Positions 1-7,349 are shown, counted from the stretch's first letter. The stretch is DNA of 20,662 bases from Methanosarcinales archaeon (GCA_030605805.1 JAUWHQ010000081.1:1-20662); one strand, 5' to 3'. A program made the numbers and translations. The notes: a model not told the origin generated them from the sequence alone.

Positions 1-305
1 TTTCCGCGTTCTTCTGTATTCTTGACCGCACAGACGTTACCATCCGCACGATCCACAGTGGGATTACCCCAAATGGAAGGGGTAGCCGGTTAGGCAATCT
101 GTGATGTAACTTCTTGTCGATAGACAGAGAGCACAGAGGGATCGAAAGAGGAAAATAACAACTCTCTGTGTCCCTCTGTGCTCTCTGTGGTTTAATCTTC
201 CTTACCATGACCGGATCCTCCAGAAGAGTGAAAAAGTGCTTGCAACGCGAATTGTCAAAGAGCCGTGAATTTTAATACACTTTTTTGAGTATATGATCGC
301 GGTGA
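1..305. other. Non-coding left flank
   Basis: I see no convincing coding region here. The stretch holds a small hairpin (TACCCC at 65-70 pairing with GGGGTA at 79-84), a large inverted repeat at 124-188 (listed separately), and A/T-rich sequence just beyond the 3' end of the minus-strand aminotransferase. An A-run near 228-232 reads as a T-run on the minus strand and could serve as an archaeal oligo-T termination signal for that gene; this is weak evidence. Confidence 0.5.
124..188. repeat. Inverted repeat with 18-bp perfect arms
   Basis: Positions 124-141 are perfectly complementary to 171-188, with a 29-base loop. The arms are built of CTCTGTG-like words, and the right arm is itself a run of three similar 10-base units (161-190). 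The composition recalls the CTCTGTG/CACAGAG dispersed elements found in intergenic regions of many environmental bacteria and archaea, but I cannot confirm a family. It could act as an RNA hairpin downstream of the minus-strand gene, or be a small non-autonomous repeat. Confidence 0.7.
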
Positions 306-1409
306 TCAAAACCCTCCGCGCATCCTGTCGAGTGCGCGTACGATGTTTGCCTCGCTTGTGGCATACGACATGCGGATGTGCTCCGCACCATAGATGCCAA
401 ATGCAGACCCGGGTACAGTGATCACGCCGCGCTCAGCCAGATCTGCTGCGGTGCGGTCGCCATCTCCCACCCGTGGAAAGACGTAGAACGCGCCTGCCGG
501 GGTTACGCACTCGATGTCCATCTCTCGAAGCCCGCCCAGCAGAATATCTCGCCTCTGTTTGAACCGATCCCGCATCTCTGTCACGCAGTCCTGCGGACCG
601 GTGATCGCTGCAAGTACTGCCATCTGTGCAACCGAGTTTGCGCACGCCTGCACATACTGGTGCACCTTGTGAAACTGCTCGATGTACTCTGGTCTCGCTG
701 CCAGATACCCGAGTCGCCAGCCGGTCATGGCGTAGGTCTTGGAGGCTGCATTCACTGTGACCACATTGTCTGTGAACTCCGCGGGGCTGACATGCTCGCC
801 TTCGTAGATGCAAAACTCATAGACCTCGTCAGAGATGATCGTGAAATCATGATCCTCGGCGAGCTCTGCGAATGCTTGTATCTCCTTTCTCGATTGGACA
901 GTTCCACACGGATTTGATGGTGAATTCACGATTAAGACCTTTGTATTGCGTGTGATCTGCTCAGCCACCACGTCAGGATCGAGACAAAGATCGACGAGCG
1001 GAACGCTGATCACTCGCCCGCCTGCGATGCGTGATAGTGCCATGTACGAGACAAAACCGGGATCAGGGATCAAAACGTCGTCACCAGGCTCAACAAGTGC
1101 CTGCAGGCTTATGTGCAGCGCCTCGCTTGCGCCGGACGTCACAATGATCTCGTCAGGACTAACAGAGATGTTGTTGTCATGCAGGAACTTCTCTGAAAGC
1201 GCCACCCGAAGTTCTGGTACGCCTGCGCCCGCCGTGTATCTGGTGTACCCTTCTCTGATCGCATCCATCGCAGCATCGCACACATGCGCCGGTGTCGGGA
1301 CGTCGGGTTCTCCGATCCCGAGATTGATGCTGCCATTGCCTGCTGCCTCAAACATCTTGCGGATGCCAGAGCTGTCGATCTCTGATACCCGATCGGTGAA
1401 CGATCTCAT
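306..1409 (-). CDS. Class I/II PLP-dependent aminotransferase (aspartate aminotransferase-like)
   Basis: This is a cytosolic fold-type I aminotransferase of 367 residues, close to the usual length for archaeal aspartate aminotransferase-like enzymes. Visible motifs are GEPD near residue 33, the phosphate-binding GAS at 93-95, the SPSNPCGT segment with Asn166, Asp194 in SDEVY (which pairs with the pyridine nitrogen), the Schiff-base Lys224 in SKTYAMTGWRLGY, and a C-terminal Arg in HIRMSYA that would bind the substrate carboxylate. It moves an amino group between an amino acid and a 2-oxo acid. Aspartate is the best guess, but alanine or aromatic substrates are not excluded by sequence alone. 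The ATG at 1409 has no clear Shine-Dalgarno, while a TATA-like box lies 25-35 bases upstream, which fits a leaderless transcript. It is divergent from dnaK. Confidence 0.9.
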   Translation of the reverse strand: MRSFTDRVSEIDSSGIRKMFEAAGNGSINLGIGEPDVPTPAHVCDAAMDAIREGYTRYTAGAGVPELRVALSEKFLHDNNISVSPDEIIVTSGASEALHISLQALVEPGDDVLIPDPGFVSYMALSRIAGGRVISVPLVDLCLDPDVVAEQITRNTKVLIVNSPSNPCGTVQSRKEIQAFAELAEDHDFTIISDEVYEFCIYEGEHVSPAEFTDNVVTVNAASKTYAMTGWRLGYLAARPEYIEQFHKVHQYVQACANSVAQMAVLAAITGPQDCVTEMRDRFKQRRDILLGGLREMDIECVTPAGAFYVFPRVGDGDRTAADLAERGVITVPGSAFGIYGAEHIRMSYATSEANIVRALDRMRGGF

Positions 1410-1433
1410 CGTTTACATAGTCAAACGTTGCAG

Positions 1434-1444
1434 CATAAATAATC
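1434..1444 (-). promoter_or_regulatory. TATA-like box of the aminotransferase gene
   Basis: On the minus strand the A/T block ATTATTTATGC lies about 25-35 bases upstream of the ATG at 1409. That is the usual archaeal TATA-to-start distance, so transcription would begin at or next to the start codon. No ribosome binding site is visible, in line with a leaderless mRNA. This is inference from spacing and composition only. Confidence 0.4.
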
Positions 1445-1503
1445 ATCGGGCGGGCTGACGTACATCCGCTTGTAGACGGCGTTTGCTGTATTTTGCAGGA
1501 TTC

Positions 1504-1560
1504 TTACGTGGCACCGGCGGCTGCTTGCAGGATTATGAGAGCACCCGGGCGATGTGACCC
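1504..1560 (-). pseudogene. Relic of a dockerin 3' end, frameshifted
   Basis: Read on the minus strand this stretch encodes VTS, then after removal of one base from the run at 1546-1549 it continues P-G-A-L-I-I-L-Q-A-A-A-G-A-T and a TAA stop (1504-1506). That matches the second half of the dockerins at the right end of the window (VTSLDALMILQAAAG) position by position, including a stop soon after AAAG. At DNA level the block TGCAGGAT-ATGAGAGC followed by GATGTGA is shared with 18215-18250. The Asp-rich calcium loop expected before VTS is absent (it reads YTPRR), so the module is decayed as well as frameshifted. It is best read as the last remnant of a lost minus-strand dockerin gene; a chance match is possible but less likely given the in-phase stop. 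Confidence 0.55.
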
Positions 1561-1702
1561 GCCGGGGTGTGTAAACAGGATATCGCCAGAGAGTCCTCTG
1601 TTGCAACCTTTCTCTGGCTGTCGCTTCCTGTTTTCCGTTTCCTGTTATTTGCATGGCTACAAAAAGCTCACTCGAACCCCTTTGCTACCACCTCTACAAC
1701 AA

Positions 1703-1741
1703 AACTTAATAGCACAACACCAGAATCAATGAGCAAGAGGT
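1703..1741 (+). promoter_or_regulatory. dnaK promoter and ribosome binding site
   Basis: The A/T block AAACTTAATAG (about 1702-1712) is a possible archaeal TATA box. A start about 26 bases downstream would give a leader of roughly 20 bases, which contains GAGGT at 1737-1741, eight bases before the ATG at 1750. That spacing decides the start at 1750 over the in-frame ATG at 1729, which has no ribosome binding site. No heat-shock operator could be recognised. Confidence 0.45.
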
Positions 1742-1749
1742 ATGATAAC

Positions 1750-3600
1750 ATGGGAAAAATACTTGGAATCGATCTTGGAACCACAAACTCATGCATGGCA
1801 GTGATGGAAGCCGGCGAGCCGACCATCATACCGAATGCCGAGGGCGGAAGAACCACCCCGTCAGTGGTGGGCTTCTCAAAGACCGGGGAACGTCTGGTAG
1901 GGCAGATCGCAAAGAGACAGGCGATCTTGAACCCGGAACGGACGGTTTCCTCGATTAAGCGGCATATCGGCGAGAAAGATTACACAATAAACATCGATGG
2001 CAAGAATTACACGCCTCAGGAGCTCTCTGCAATGATCCTGCAGAAGATGAAGAACGATGCTGAGGCATATCTCGGGGAGACGATCGCCGATGCAGTGATC
2101 ACGACGCCTGCATACTTTGATGACTCGCAGCGGCAGGCGACAAAGGATGCCGGAACAGTTGCGGGATTCAATGTGAAGAGGATCATCAACGAGCCGACTG
2201 CCGCGGCGTTTGCTTATGGAATTGACAAGAGTGAAGGCGAGCAGACAATAATGGTGTACGATCTCGGCGGAGGCACGTTCGATGTCTCGATTCTGGAGCT
2301 GGATCCAACTGTTGGAACGTTTGAGGTTAAATCAACATCCGGAGATACTCATCTCGGTGGAGACGACTTTGATCATCTGATTGTAGAACACATCGTATCC
2401 GAATTTAAGAAGCAGGAAGGCATCGACCTCTCCAAAGACAAATCGGTGATGCAGCGGCTCACCGATGCCGCCGAGAAGGCAAAGATTGAGTTGTCAGGCG
2501 TGGTTACCACGAGCATCAGCCTGCCGTTCATCACGGTGGGACCTGACGGGCAGCCAAAGCACCTTGACATAACCCTCTCGCGTGCAAAGATGGAAGAACT
2601 GACCGTCGAGCTGATAAACCGGACGATAGGTCCGATGGAGGATGCGATCAAGAGCGCGGGGATGACCAGAGACGATATCGACCGTGTGCTGCTCGTCGGC
2701 GGCGCAACAAGGATGCCATCGGTCATTGCTGCGGTTGAACGGGTCACAGGAAAGAAGCCGTACAAGAACATCAACCCGGACGAGGCGGTTGCAATGGGTG
2801 CAGCCATCCAGGGCGGGGTGCTTTCGGGCGAGGTCAAGGATGTGCTGCTGCTGGACGTGACGCCGCTGACGCTCGGCATCGAGACGCTCGGCGGGGTTGC
2901 GACACCGCTCATCGAACGAAACACGACGATACCGACGAAGAGGGGTCAGACATTCTCAACAGCATCCGACAGCCAGCCATCGGTCGAGATCCATATCCTG
3001 CAGGGAGAACGCGGCATTGCATCCGCAAACAAGACGCTTGGCAAATTCATGCTCGACGGCATCCCTCCGGCTCCAAGAGGTATTCCGCAGATCGAGGTAA
3101 CATTCGATATCGATGCAAACGGCATCTTAAACGTGAATGCAAAGGATCTCGGTACAGGAAAGGAGCAGTCCATCACAATCAGGAAGCCTGGCGGGTTGTC
3201 CGACGAGGAGATCAAGAAGATGGTCCGGGATGCAGAGGAACATGCGGATGAGGATAGGAAGCGGAAGGAATCCGTAGAGACGAAGAATGCCGCAGAAGCT
3301 CTTGTAACCTCCGCAGGAAAAGCCCTCGAGGAAGGCGGCGATCTTGTCACGCCTGATCAGCGAGAAACAGTCGAGATAGGGATAGAGGAGCTGAAAAAAG
3401 CGATCGAGGGCGATGATATCGAAGAGATCAAGAAGAAGACCGAGGAGCTGACAGAAGCGGTCTACCCGATCGCAGCTGCCATGTACCAGAAAGGCGCTGA
3501 AGCACACGCAGCAGAAGGAGGCGGCGGGGCAGGAGAAGGAGAAGGTGGCGGCGAAGACGTGGTCGATGCGGATTATGAGACGGTGGATGATGACAAATGA
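1750..3600 (+). CDS. dnaK: Hsp70 chaperone DnaK
   Basis: ATP-driven cytosolic chaperone that binds exposed hydrophobic segments of client proteins, normally with DnaJ and GrpE. The 616-residue length is typical. The ATPase domain shows IDLGTTNS at 7-14, catalytic Lys70, AYFDDSQRQAT at 121-131, NEPTAAAFAYG at 147-157, DLGGGTFD at 171-178 and LLVGGATRMP. The linker DVLLLDVTPLTLGIE leads into the substrate-binding domain, followed by a helical lid and a Gly/Glu-rich tail ending in VVDADYE. The insertion of about two dozen residues present in proteobacterial DnaK between SIKRHIG and the YTPQ segment is missing, the form seen in Gram-positive bacteria and archaea. Archaeal dnaK genes are thought to derive from bacterial donors. 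Unusually, neither grpE nor dnaJ is adjacent: upstream is a spacer and downstream an unrelated TIM-barrel gene. Confidence 0.98.
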   Translation: MGKILGIDLGTTNSCMAVMEAGEPTIIPNAEGGRTTPSVVGFSKTGERLVGQIAKRQAILNPERTVSSIKRHIGEKDYTINIDGKNYTPQELSAMILQKMKNDAEAYLGETIADAVITTPAYFDDSQRQATKDAGTVAGFNVKRIINEPTAAAFAYGIDKSEGEQTIMVYDLGGGTFDVSILELDPTVGTFEVKSTSGDTHLGGDDFDHLIVEHIVSEFKKQEGIDLSKDKSVMQRLTDAAEKAKIELSGVVTTSISLPFITVGPDGQPKHLDITLSRAKMEELTVELINRTIGPMEDAIKSAGMTRDDIDRVLLVGGATRMPSVIAAVERVTGKKPYKNINPDEAVAMGAAIQGGVLSGEVKDVLLLDVTPLTLGIETLGGVATPLIERNTTIPTKRGQTFSTASDSQPSVEIHILQGERGIASANKTLGKFMLDGIPPAPRGIPQIEVTFDIDANGILNVNAKDLGTGKEQSITIRKPGGLSDEEIKKMVRDAEEHADEDRKRKESVETKNAAEALVTSAGKALEEGGDLVTPDQRETVEIGIEELKKAIEGDDIEEIKKKTEELTEAVYPIAAAMYQKGAEAHAAEGGGGAGEGEGGGEDVVDADYETVDDDK

Positions 3601-3673
3601 GGGTTCACGGGCAAACCCGGGTCTCCAACACATCTAACACGGACACATCTGGCAGCCACAATTTCAGGTTAGC

Positions 3674-4453
3674 ATGAAATCCCTCCGAAACATCAGTTTC
3701 TCTTCCATGCGGGTCACCGAGGACCCGTTTGGATGGGCTTATATGCTTGAAGATATCGGTTTTGGTGGATGGGAGGTCGTGCAAGAAGGAAAACAGGTTC
3801 TCAATGACCAGAGTATCCGAAAGATGCGAGAGGTCTGCGAGACCACAAATCTTGTGATAACGATCCACCTGCCGTTCTCGGACCTGAACCTCGGAAGCCT
3901 GAACCAGCCGATCTGGGAGGAGGTTGTGGGGCAGCACACCTCCTGCATCCGGGTCGCATCCGAGTTTGCAAGTCTTATGGTCGTGCATCCGGGCTATCTC
4001 TCGCCGCTCGGGATGCAGATGCCAGATCTCGCATGGCAGCAGAACATCCTCGGGCTGCAGCGACTGTGCGACTTCGCGGGCGACATAGGGGTCAGAATCG
4101 CTGTCGAGAACATGCCAAGGATGGAGTTCATCCTCGGAAAAGAGCCGGCTGAGATGGCTGGCATGATCGAACTTGTGGATCGGGAGAATCTTGGCATGAC
4201 GCTTGATGTGGGTCATGCACATACCAATGGTGTTTTGCCTGAATTTCTCCGGATGAAAGAGATCGTGCACGTTCATATTCATGACAACAAAGGGCGCAGG
4301 GACGAGCATCTGCCGATCGGGCAGGGTACGATCGAGTGGGGACATGTGATGGATGAATTGTGTAAGCGGCATCGCAGGTGCAGGTTTGTAATCGAGGCGC
4401 GGAGTGTGGAAGAGGGGCAGGCGAGTCTTGCGTATCTGCGGGGGGTGGTGTGA
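3674..4453 (+). CDS. Sugar phosphate isomerase/epimerase-like TIM barrel (AP endonuclease 2 family)
   Basis: A 259-residue protein of the xylose isomerase-like TIM-barrel superfamily (COG1082-like), probably cytosolic and metal dependent. Candidate metal and catalytic residues sit at the ends of successive strands: His65 in THLPFSD, His105 in VVHPGY, Glu145 in VENMP, Asp178 and His181 in LDVGHAH, His201/His203 in HVHIHDN, His212 in DEHLPIGQG, and Glu241 in VIEAR. This pattern separates the family from unrelated barrels but does not define the substrate; sugar or inositol epimerisation/isomerisation is most common and endonuclease IV activity is less likely. The ATG at 3674 has AGGT only four bases upstream; an in-frame ATG at residue 12 is an alternative. 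It lies 73 bases after dnaK, possibly co-transcribed, and its TGA overlaps the start of the next small ORF (GTGA). Confidence 0.8.
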   Translation: MKSLRNISFSSMRVTEDPFGWAYMLEDIGFGGWEVVQEGKQVLNDQSIRKMREVCETTNLVITIHLPFSDLNLGSLNQPIWEEVVGQHTSCIRVASEFASLMVVHPGYLSPLGMQMPDLAWQQNILGLQRLCDFAGDIGVRIAVENMPRMEFILGKEPAEMAGMIELVDRENLGMTLDVGHAHTNGVLPEFLRMKEIVHVHIHDNKGRRDEHLPIGQGTIEWGHVMDELCKRHRRCRFVIEARSVEEGQASLAYLRGVV

Positions 4454-4566
4454 ACTTGGGGGCTAATGTCTGGGATGTACTTAGCAAGTACGCGGGAACT
4501 GTCGAGGGACCTGGAGACTGGTCAGAAGAGCACGATCACTATCTGTACGGTGTTCCAAGAAAATAG
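4450..4566 (+). CDS. Small ORF of 38 residues, possible antitoxin-like tail peptide
   Basis: The GTG at 4450 overlaps the TGA of the preceding gene by four bases (GTGA), an arrangement typical of translational coupling, and G-rich sequence lies just upstream. The product is acidic, with the core WDVLSKYAGTVEG, then GDWSEEHDHYLYGVP and a basic end. The G+C-rich base use matches the host genes, not the A+T-rich methyltransferase that follows three bases later. My impression is that HDHYLYG-type endings recur in short archaeal proteins, some annotated as antitoxins, but I cannot verify that here, and no toxin is adjacent. It could be a complete microprotein, or the surviving C-terminus of a longer gene whose first part was lost. 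Function unknown. Confidence 0.5.
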   Translation: MNLGANVWDVLSKYAGTVEGPGDWSEEHDHYLYGVPRK

Positions 4567-4569
4567 CTG

Positions 4570-6255
4570 GTGTTCAAAGTGCTTAAGCAATTAACCCTGT
4601 TTGAAGACAAAACAGAAAACAAAACCAACCATATCGCTAAGTCGTATACTGGGATTTATGGTATGCACAAATATTGGTCCAAGAAACCATACAATATTCT
4701 ACAAGATTTTATTTTGCGATATACAAAAAAGGGAGATATAGTGATCGATCCGTTCTGCGGTTCTGGGATCTCGATAACAGAATCCATTTTTACAGGGAGA
4801 AAAGCAGTTGGGATAGATATAAACCCATCTGCGGTTTTTATAGCAAAACAGATGCTTAGCAAGATACCGATGAACTTGATACAGGAAGAATTTAGCAGGT
4901 TTGAATCAGAAATTAAGGATGAAATAAATTCTTTTTATAATGTAAGGAGGGGCGACAAAAAATTTGTAGGAACGCATTTTATCTGGGAGAATGGTAAGTT
5001 GACAGAGGTCTGGTATAAAAATAATACAAAAAGCAGAAGAAAAGTTATTGAAGAGCCGACAGAAGAGGATTTGGAATTGGCATCATTCTTTTCTTATGAG
5101 AAAATACCTTACTTTTATCCGCAGGATAATTTCTTTCATAATTCACGGATCAATGCAAATCGTGAAAACCATATTTATGACTTATTTACCCCACGAAATT
5201 TAATGGCGTTATCACTTCTAATGGATAGAATGGAAAAAATCGAAAATCTCGATATCAGGGAATTCTTCAGGTTTTGTTTCACTGCTTCGATTGGGCAAGC
5301 CAGTAAGATGGTCTTTGTTGTCAAACGACGGGGGAAGTTCAATGGCAAATCGAGGGAAACTGAGAAGAAAGAAGTGGGTAGTTGGGTGATTGGTTACTGG
5401 CTACCGAAAGAAAATTTTGAAATAAATGTTTGGAACTGTTTTGAAAATAGGTATAAAAGAATTCTTAAGGCGAAGAAAGGATTGGAATACAAAAAATACT
5501 CGATTAACGAAGCTAACGACTTTGAAGAACTATTTGATTCGAAAAATTTGCTTCTTTTGAATGCTCCTTCTCAAAACGCATTAAAAAAGATACCGGACAA
5601 TTCTGTGGATTATGTGATAACAGATCCTCCGCATGGCAATCGGCAACCGTATTTGGAGTTAAGCATGATGTGGAATAGTTGGCTTAAAAAAGATGTCGAT
5701 TACGAAGATGAGATTGTGATAAGCGAATCCAAAGATAGAGAGAAACATATATCCAATTATTATAAGTTATTAAATGAAGCCTTTGCCGAAATTGAGAGAA
5801 TATTAAAGCCGAACCATTATTTCTCTCTGATGTTTAATAGCCTGGATGATGAAACATGGATAAATTTGATTACATATACAAATAGGCTTGATTTTGAGTT
5901 AGAAAAGGTCGAGACTTTGGAATATTCTGCCAACTCAGTTGTACAGGATACTCGTAGAGCTGGATTAAAAACCGATTTCATATTAACCTTCAGGAAAAAC
6001 CCGGACAGGATTGTCAAGGACATTGAACTCATCTCTGTAAAAAAGAACAAAGATTATTTTGTCGAACTGGTTGGGGATTATTTAGAAAATAGCCGTGGGA
6101 AAGGTTTGGAAACCTACCAAATTTTAAACTTGTTAATTTCCGACTTGTTGCAACAAGGTAAATTTTTCAAACTATCAGAAATTTTAAATATACTAAAAAC
6201 ACATTTTAAAAGACAAGAGAATATGTGGACAATGAGGGGACACGAATGGATATGA
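4570..6255 (+). CDS. DNA methyltransferase (N6-adenine or N4-cytosine type) of a restriction-modification pair
   Basis: A 561-residue S-adenosylmethionine-dependent amino-methyltransferase acting on DNA. The N-terminus carries HKYWSKKPYNIL followed by motif I, DPFCGSG at 60-66, and the acidic GIDINP around 81-86. The catalytic motif IV is TDPPHGN at 351-357, followed by YLELSMMWNSWL. Motif I precedes motif IV, separated by a long middle region that probably recognises the target. The layout recalls the COG1743-like methylases, whose motif is usually TDPPY; here the aromatic residue is His355. It starts with GTG at 4570, the first possible start after the stop of the small ORF. It overlaps the endonuclease gene, so it should protect host sites from it. 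Both genes are much more A+T-rich than their neighbours, suggesting transfer. Confidence 0.85.
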   Translation: MFKVLKQLTLFEDKTENKTNHIAKSYTGIYGMHKYWSKKPYNILQDFILRYTKKGDIVIDPFCGSGISITESIFTGRKAVGIDINPSAVFIAKQMLSKIPMNLIQEEFSRFESEIKDEINSFYNVRRGDKKFVGTHFIWENGKLTEVWYKNNTKSRRKVIEEPTEEDLELASFFSYEKIPYFYPQDNFFHNSRINANRENHIYDLFTPRNLMALSLLMDRMEKIENLDIREFFRFCFTASIGQASKMVFVVKRRGKFNGKSRETEKKEVGSWVIGYWLPKENFEINVWNCFENRYKRILKAKKGLEYKKYSINEANDFEELFDSKNLLLLNAPSQNALKKIPDNSVDYVITDPPHGNRQPYLELSMMWNSWLKKDVDYEDEIVISESKDREKHISNYYKLLNEAFAEIERILKPNHYFSLMFNSLDDETWINLITYTNRLDFELEKVETLEYSANSVVQDTRRAGLKTDFILTFRKNPDRIVKDIELISVKKNKDYFVELVGDYLENSRGKGLETYQILNLLISDLLQQGKFFKLSEILNILKTHFKRQENMWTMRGHEWI

Positions 6256-7349
6256 AACAAGAATTTAGAAAATTGAAAAGATATTATCAGGAAAACGATT
6301 TTGAAAGAATATTCAACCACGAGTCCGGAATATATTTTCTTAAGATGCGCTCAATATCAAGAAGCAATATTCTGGGGGAGTTAGCAAAGAGCTTGGAATT
6401 CGATGTTTCTGGAGTTTCCGGAAGGGATTTATTTGAATTTATGTTTTGCAAGAATATCGCAGATGAACAGATAGACAATTTTATCAAACAAATATATGAT
6501 ATAGAAAGAAAAGAGAGAATTAAAAATGAAGATTATCTATATTCACAGCTCTACAAATTGAAAGTTTTTGATTGGGGTGGTTTCTATCAAAATGCCGTTG
6601 AACAAACCATAGTCAACAATTATATCAAGAAAATTCAAAATTATGAGGAACTTTACAATAGTATTGAAAACGACATAAATCCAAGATTTCGAGGCTATAT
6701 ATTATGTTCATGGTATAATCATTGGACTTCTATATTGATAGAAGACATGTTTAAGGATCACCCTCGTCTATTGCCTACAGTAGGCTTGATTAAGAAGGTA
6801 GATTTTTTCTGGAAAGATTTTCCTTTCGACTTAAAGGTTACATATTTCCCGGATGGGTATATGCAATTAAAAAGGAAAGAATTTGATTTAAGACCGGAAT
6901 TGACAGAATTGAAAAAGTTTGCAAGACAACAAAATATCCCTTATGATAAAAACGCAAACAAAAAGGATATTTTTTCTGAACTTCTAACAAGGATTTCGGA
7001 GGACACTTCAGGAGAAGCAAAGGAATTTATCGAAGGATTCCACAAAATAAGAGAAGAAATAATCCTGAATACTATAGAAAATCCAGAAGAACTGATTAAA
7101 TGGTTTTATGAAGAACAAGGAATTAGAAGATTCGATGCTGCTAATAGATTTTTTCTGGTTTTAATCGATTCAAAGAATTTAGAAGATAGCTGGAAACTTA
7201 AAAGAAATAAGAAATTGTTGCATGGAAAGATAAATGAATTTTTGGATAATAACAAAGAGATGGATTTTGAAAAGTTGAAAATATCTTTTAATTGGCAAGA
7301 CAAAACATACACAACTTATGCAACTATTTTATTTATAATAAAGGATTAA
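6246..7349 (+). CDS. Probable type II restriction endonuclease, PD-(D/E)XK fold
   Basis: A 367-residue protein encoded directly behind the methyltransferase. The ATG at 6246 has GAGGGG six bases upstream (6234-6239) and overlaps the methyltransferase end by ten bases. The ATG at 6252, an ATGA overlap, and a GTG at 6225 are alternatives. The presumed nuclease core is Glu166 (SILIEDMF), Asp186 (KKVDFFW), and Asp195-x-Lys197 (FDLKVT), a reasonable D...DxK metal-binding set. It is followed by a Lys-rich helical stretch (ELKKFARQQNIPY...KKDIFSELL) that resembles a SAP/Rho-N-like nucleic-acid-binding hairpin. No helicase or specificity subunit is present, so a simple type II system is likeliest. 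The recognition site cannot be told. The assignment rests on the motif and the position behind a methylase, not on recognition of a named family. Confidence 0.65.
   Translation: MDMKQEFRKLKRYYQENDFERIFNHESGIYFLKMRSISRSNILGELAKSLEFDVSGVSGRDLFEFMFCKNIADEQIDNFIKQIYDIERKERIKNEDYLYSQLYKLKVFDWGGFYQNAVEQTIVNNYIKKIQNYEELYNSIENDINPRFRGYILCSWYNHWTSILIEDMFKDHPRLLPTVGLIKKVDFFWKDFPFDLKVTYFPDGYMQLKRKEFDLRPELTELKKFARQQNIPYDKNANKKDIFSELLTRISEDTSGEAKEFIEGFHKIREEIILNTIENPEELIKWFYEEQGIRRFDAANRFFLVLIDSKNLEDSWKLKRNKKLLHGKINEFLDNNKEMDFEKLKISFNWQDKTYTTYATILFIIKD
7332..7340 (+). promoter_or_regulatory. Possible TATA box for egsA
   Basis: TTTATAATA lies within the last codons of the endonuclease gene, which would place a start site near 7360 and give egsA a leader of roughly 50 bases. 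No Shine-Dalgarno is visible before the ATG at 7414. The A+T-rich background makes such matches common, so this is only a candidate; read-through from the upstream genes is an alternative. Confidence 0.25.

Larger units (their letters stand above)
1410..1749. other. Divergent intergenic spacer between aminotransferase and dnaK
   Basis: About 340 bases without an intact gene. It holds the aminotransferase promoter (about 1434-1444), a dockerin-like relic on the minus strand (1504-1560), a pyrimidine-rich stretch (about 1600-1650), and the dnaK promoter and ribosome binding site (1703-1741). A plus-strand frame runs open from 1567 into dnaK, but that part is not related to Hsp70 and is treated as leader. 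Confidence 0.6.

Noticed and set aside
56..110. Possible tRNA suggested by the hairpin at 65-84
   Set aside because: No acceptor stem, anticodon arm or T-loop sequence (GTTCRA) can be placed around it.
378..1458. Long plus-strand open frames opposite the aminotransferase gene
   Set aside because: They are antisense shadows of a gene with clear PLP-enzyme motifs, and their translations show no domain or sensible composition.
3601..3618. Small GGGTT/AACCC hairpin after dnaK as a terminator
   Set aside because: The stem is only five pairs and no T-run follows; archaeal termination would need the T-run, so read-through into the next gene is as likely.
3605..4372. Minus-strand open frame of about 255 codons opposite the TIM-barrel gene
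   Set aside because: No recognisable motif and fully overlapped by the plus-strand gene with conserved His/Asp/Glu positions.
4450..7349. Larger anti-phage system (BREX, DISARM or type I/III restriction)
   Set aside because: Only a methyltransferase and a single short nuclease are present; no helicase, PglZ, PLD or specificity subunit flanks them.
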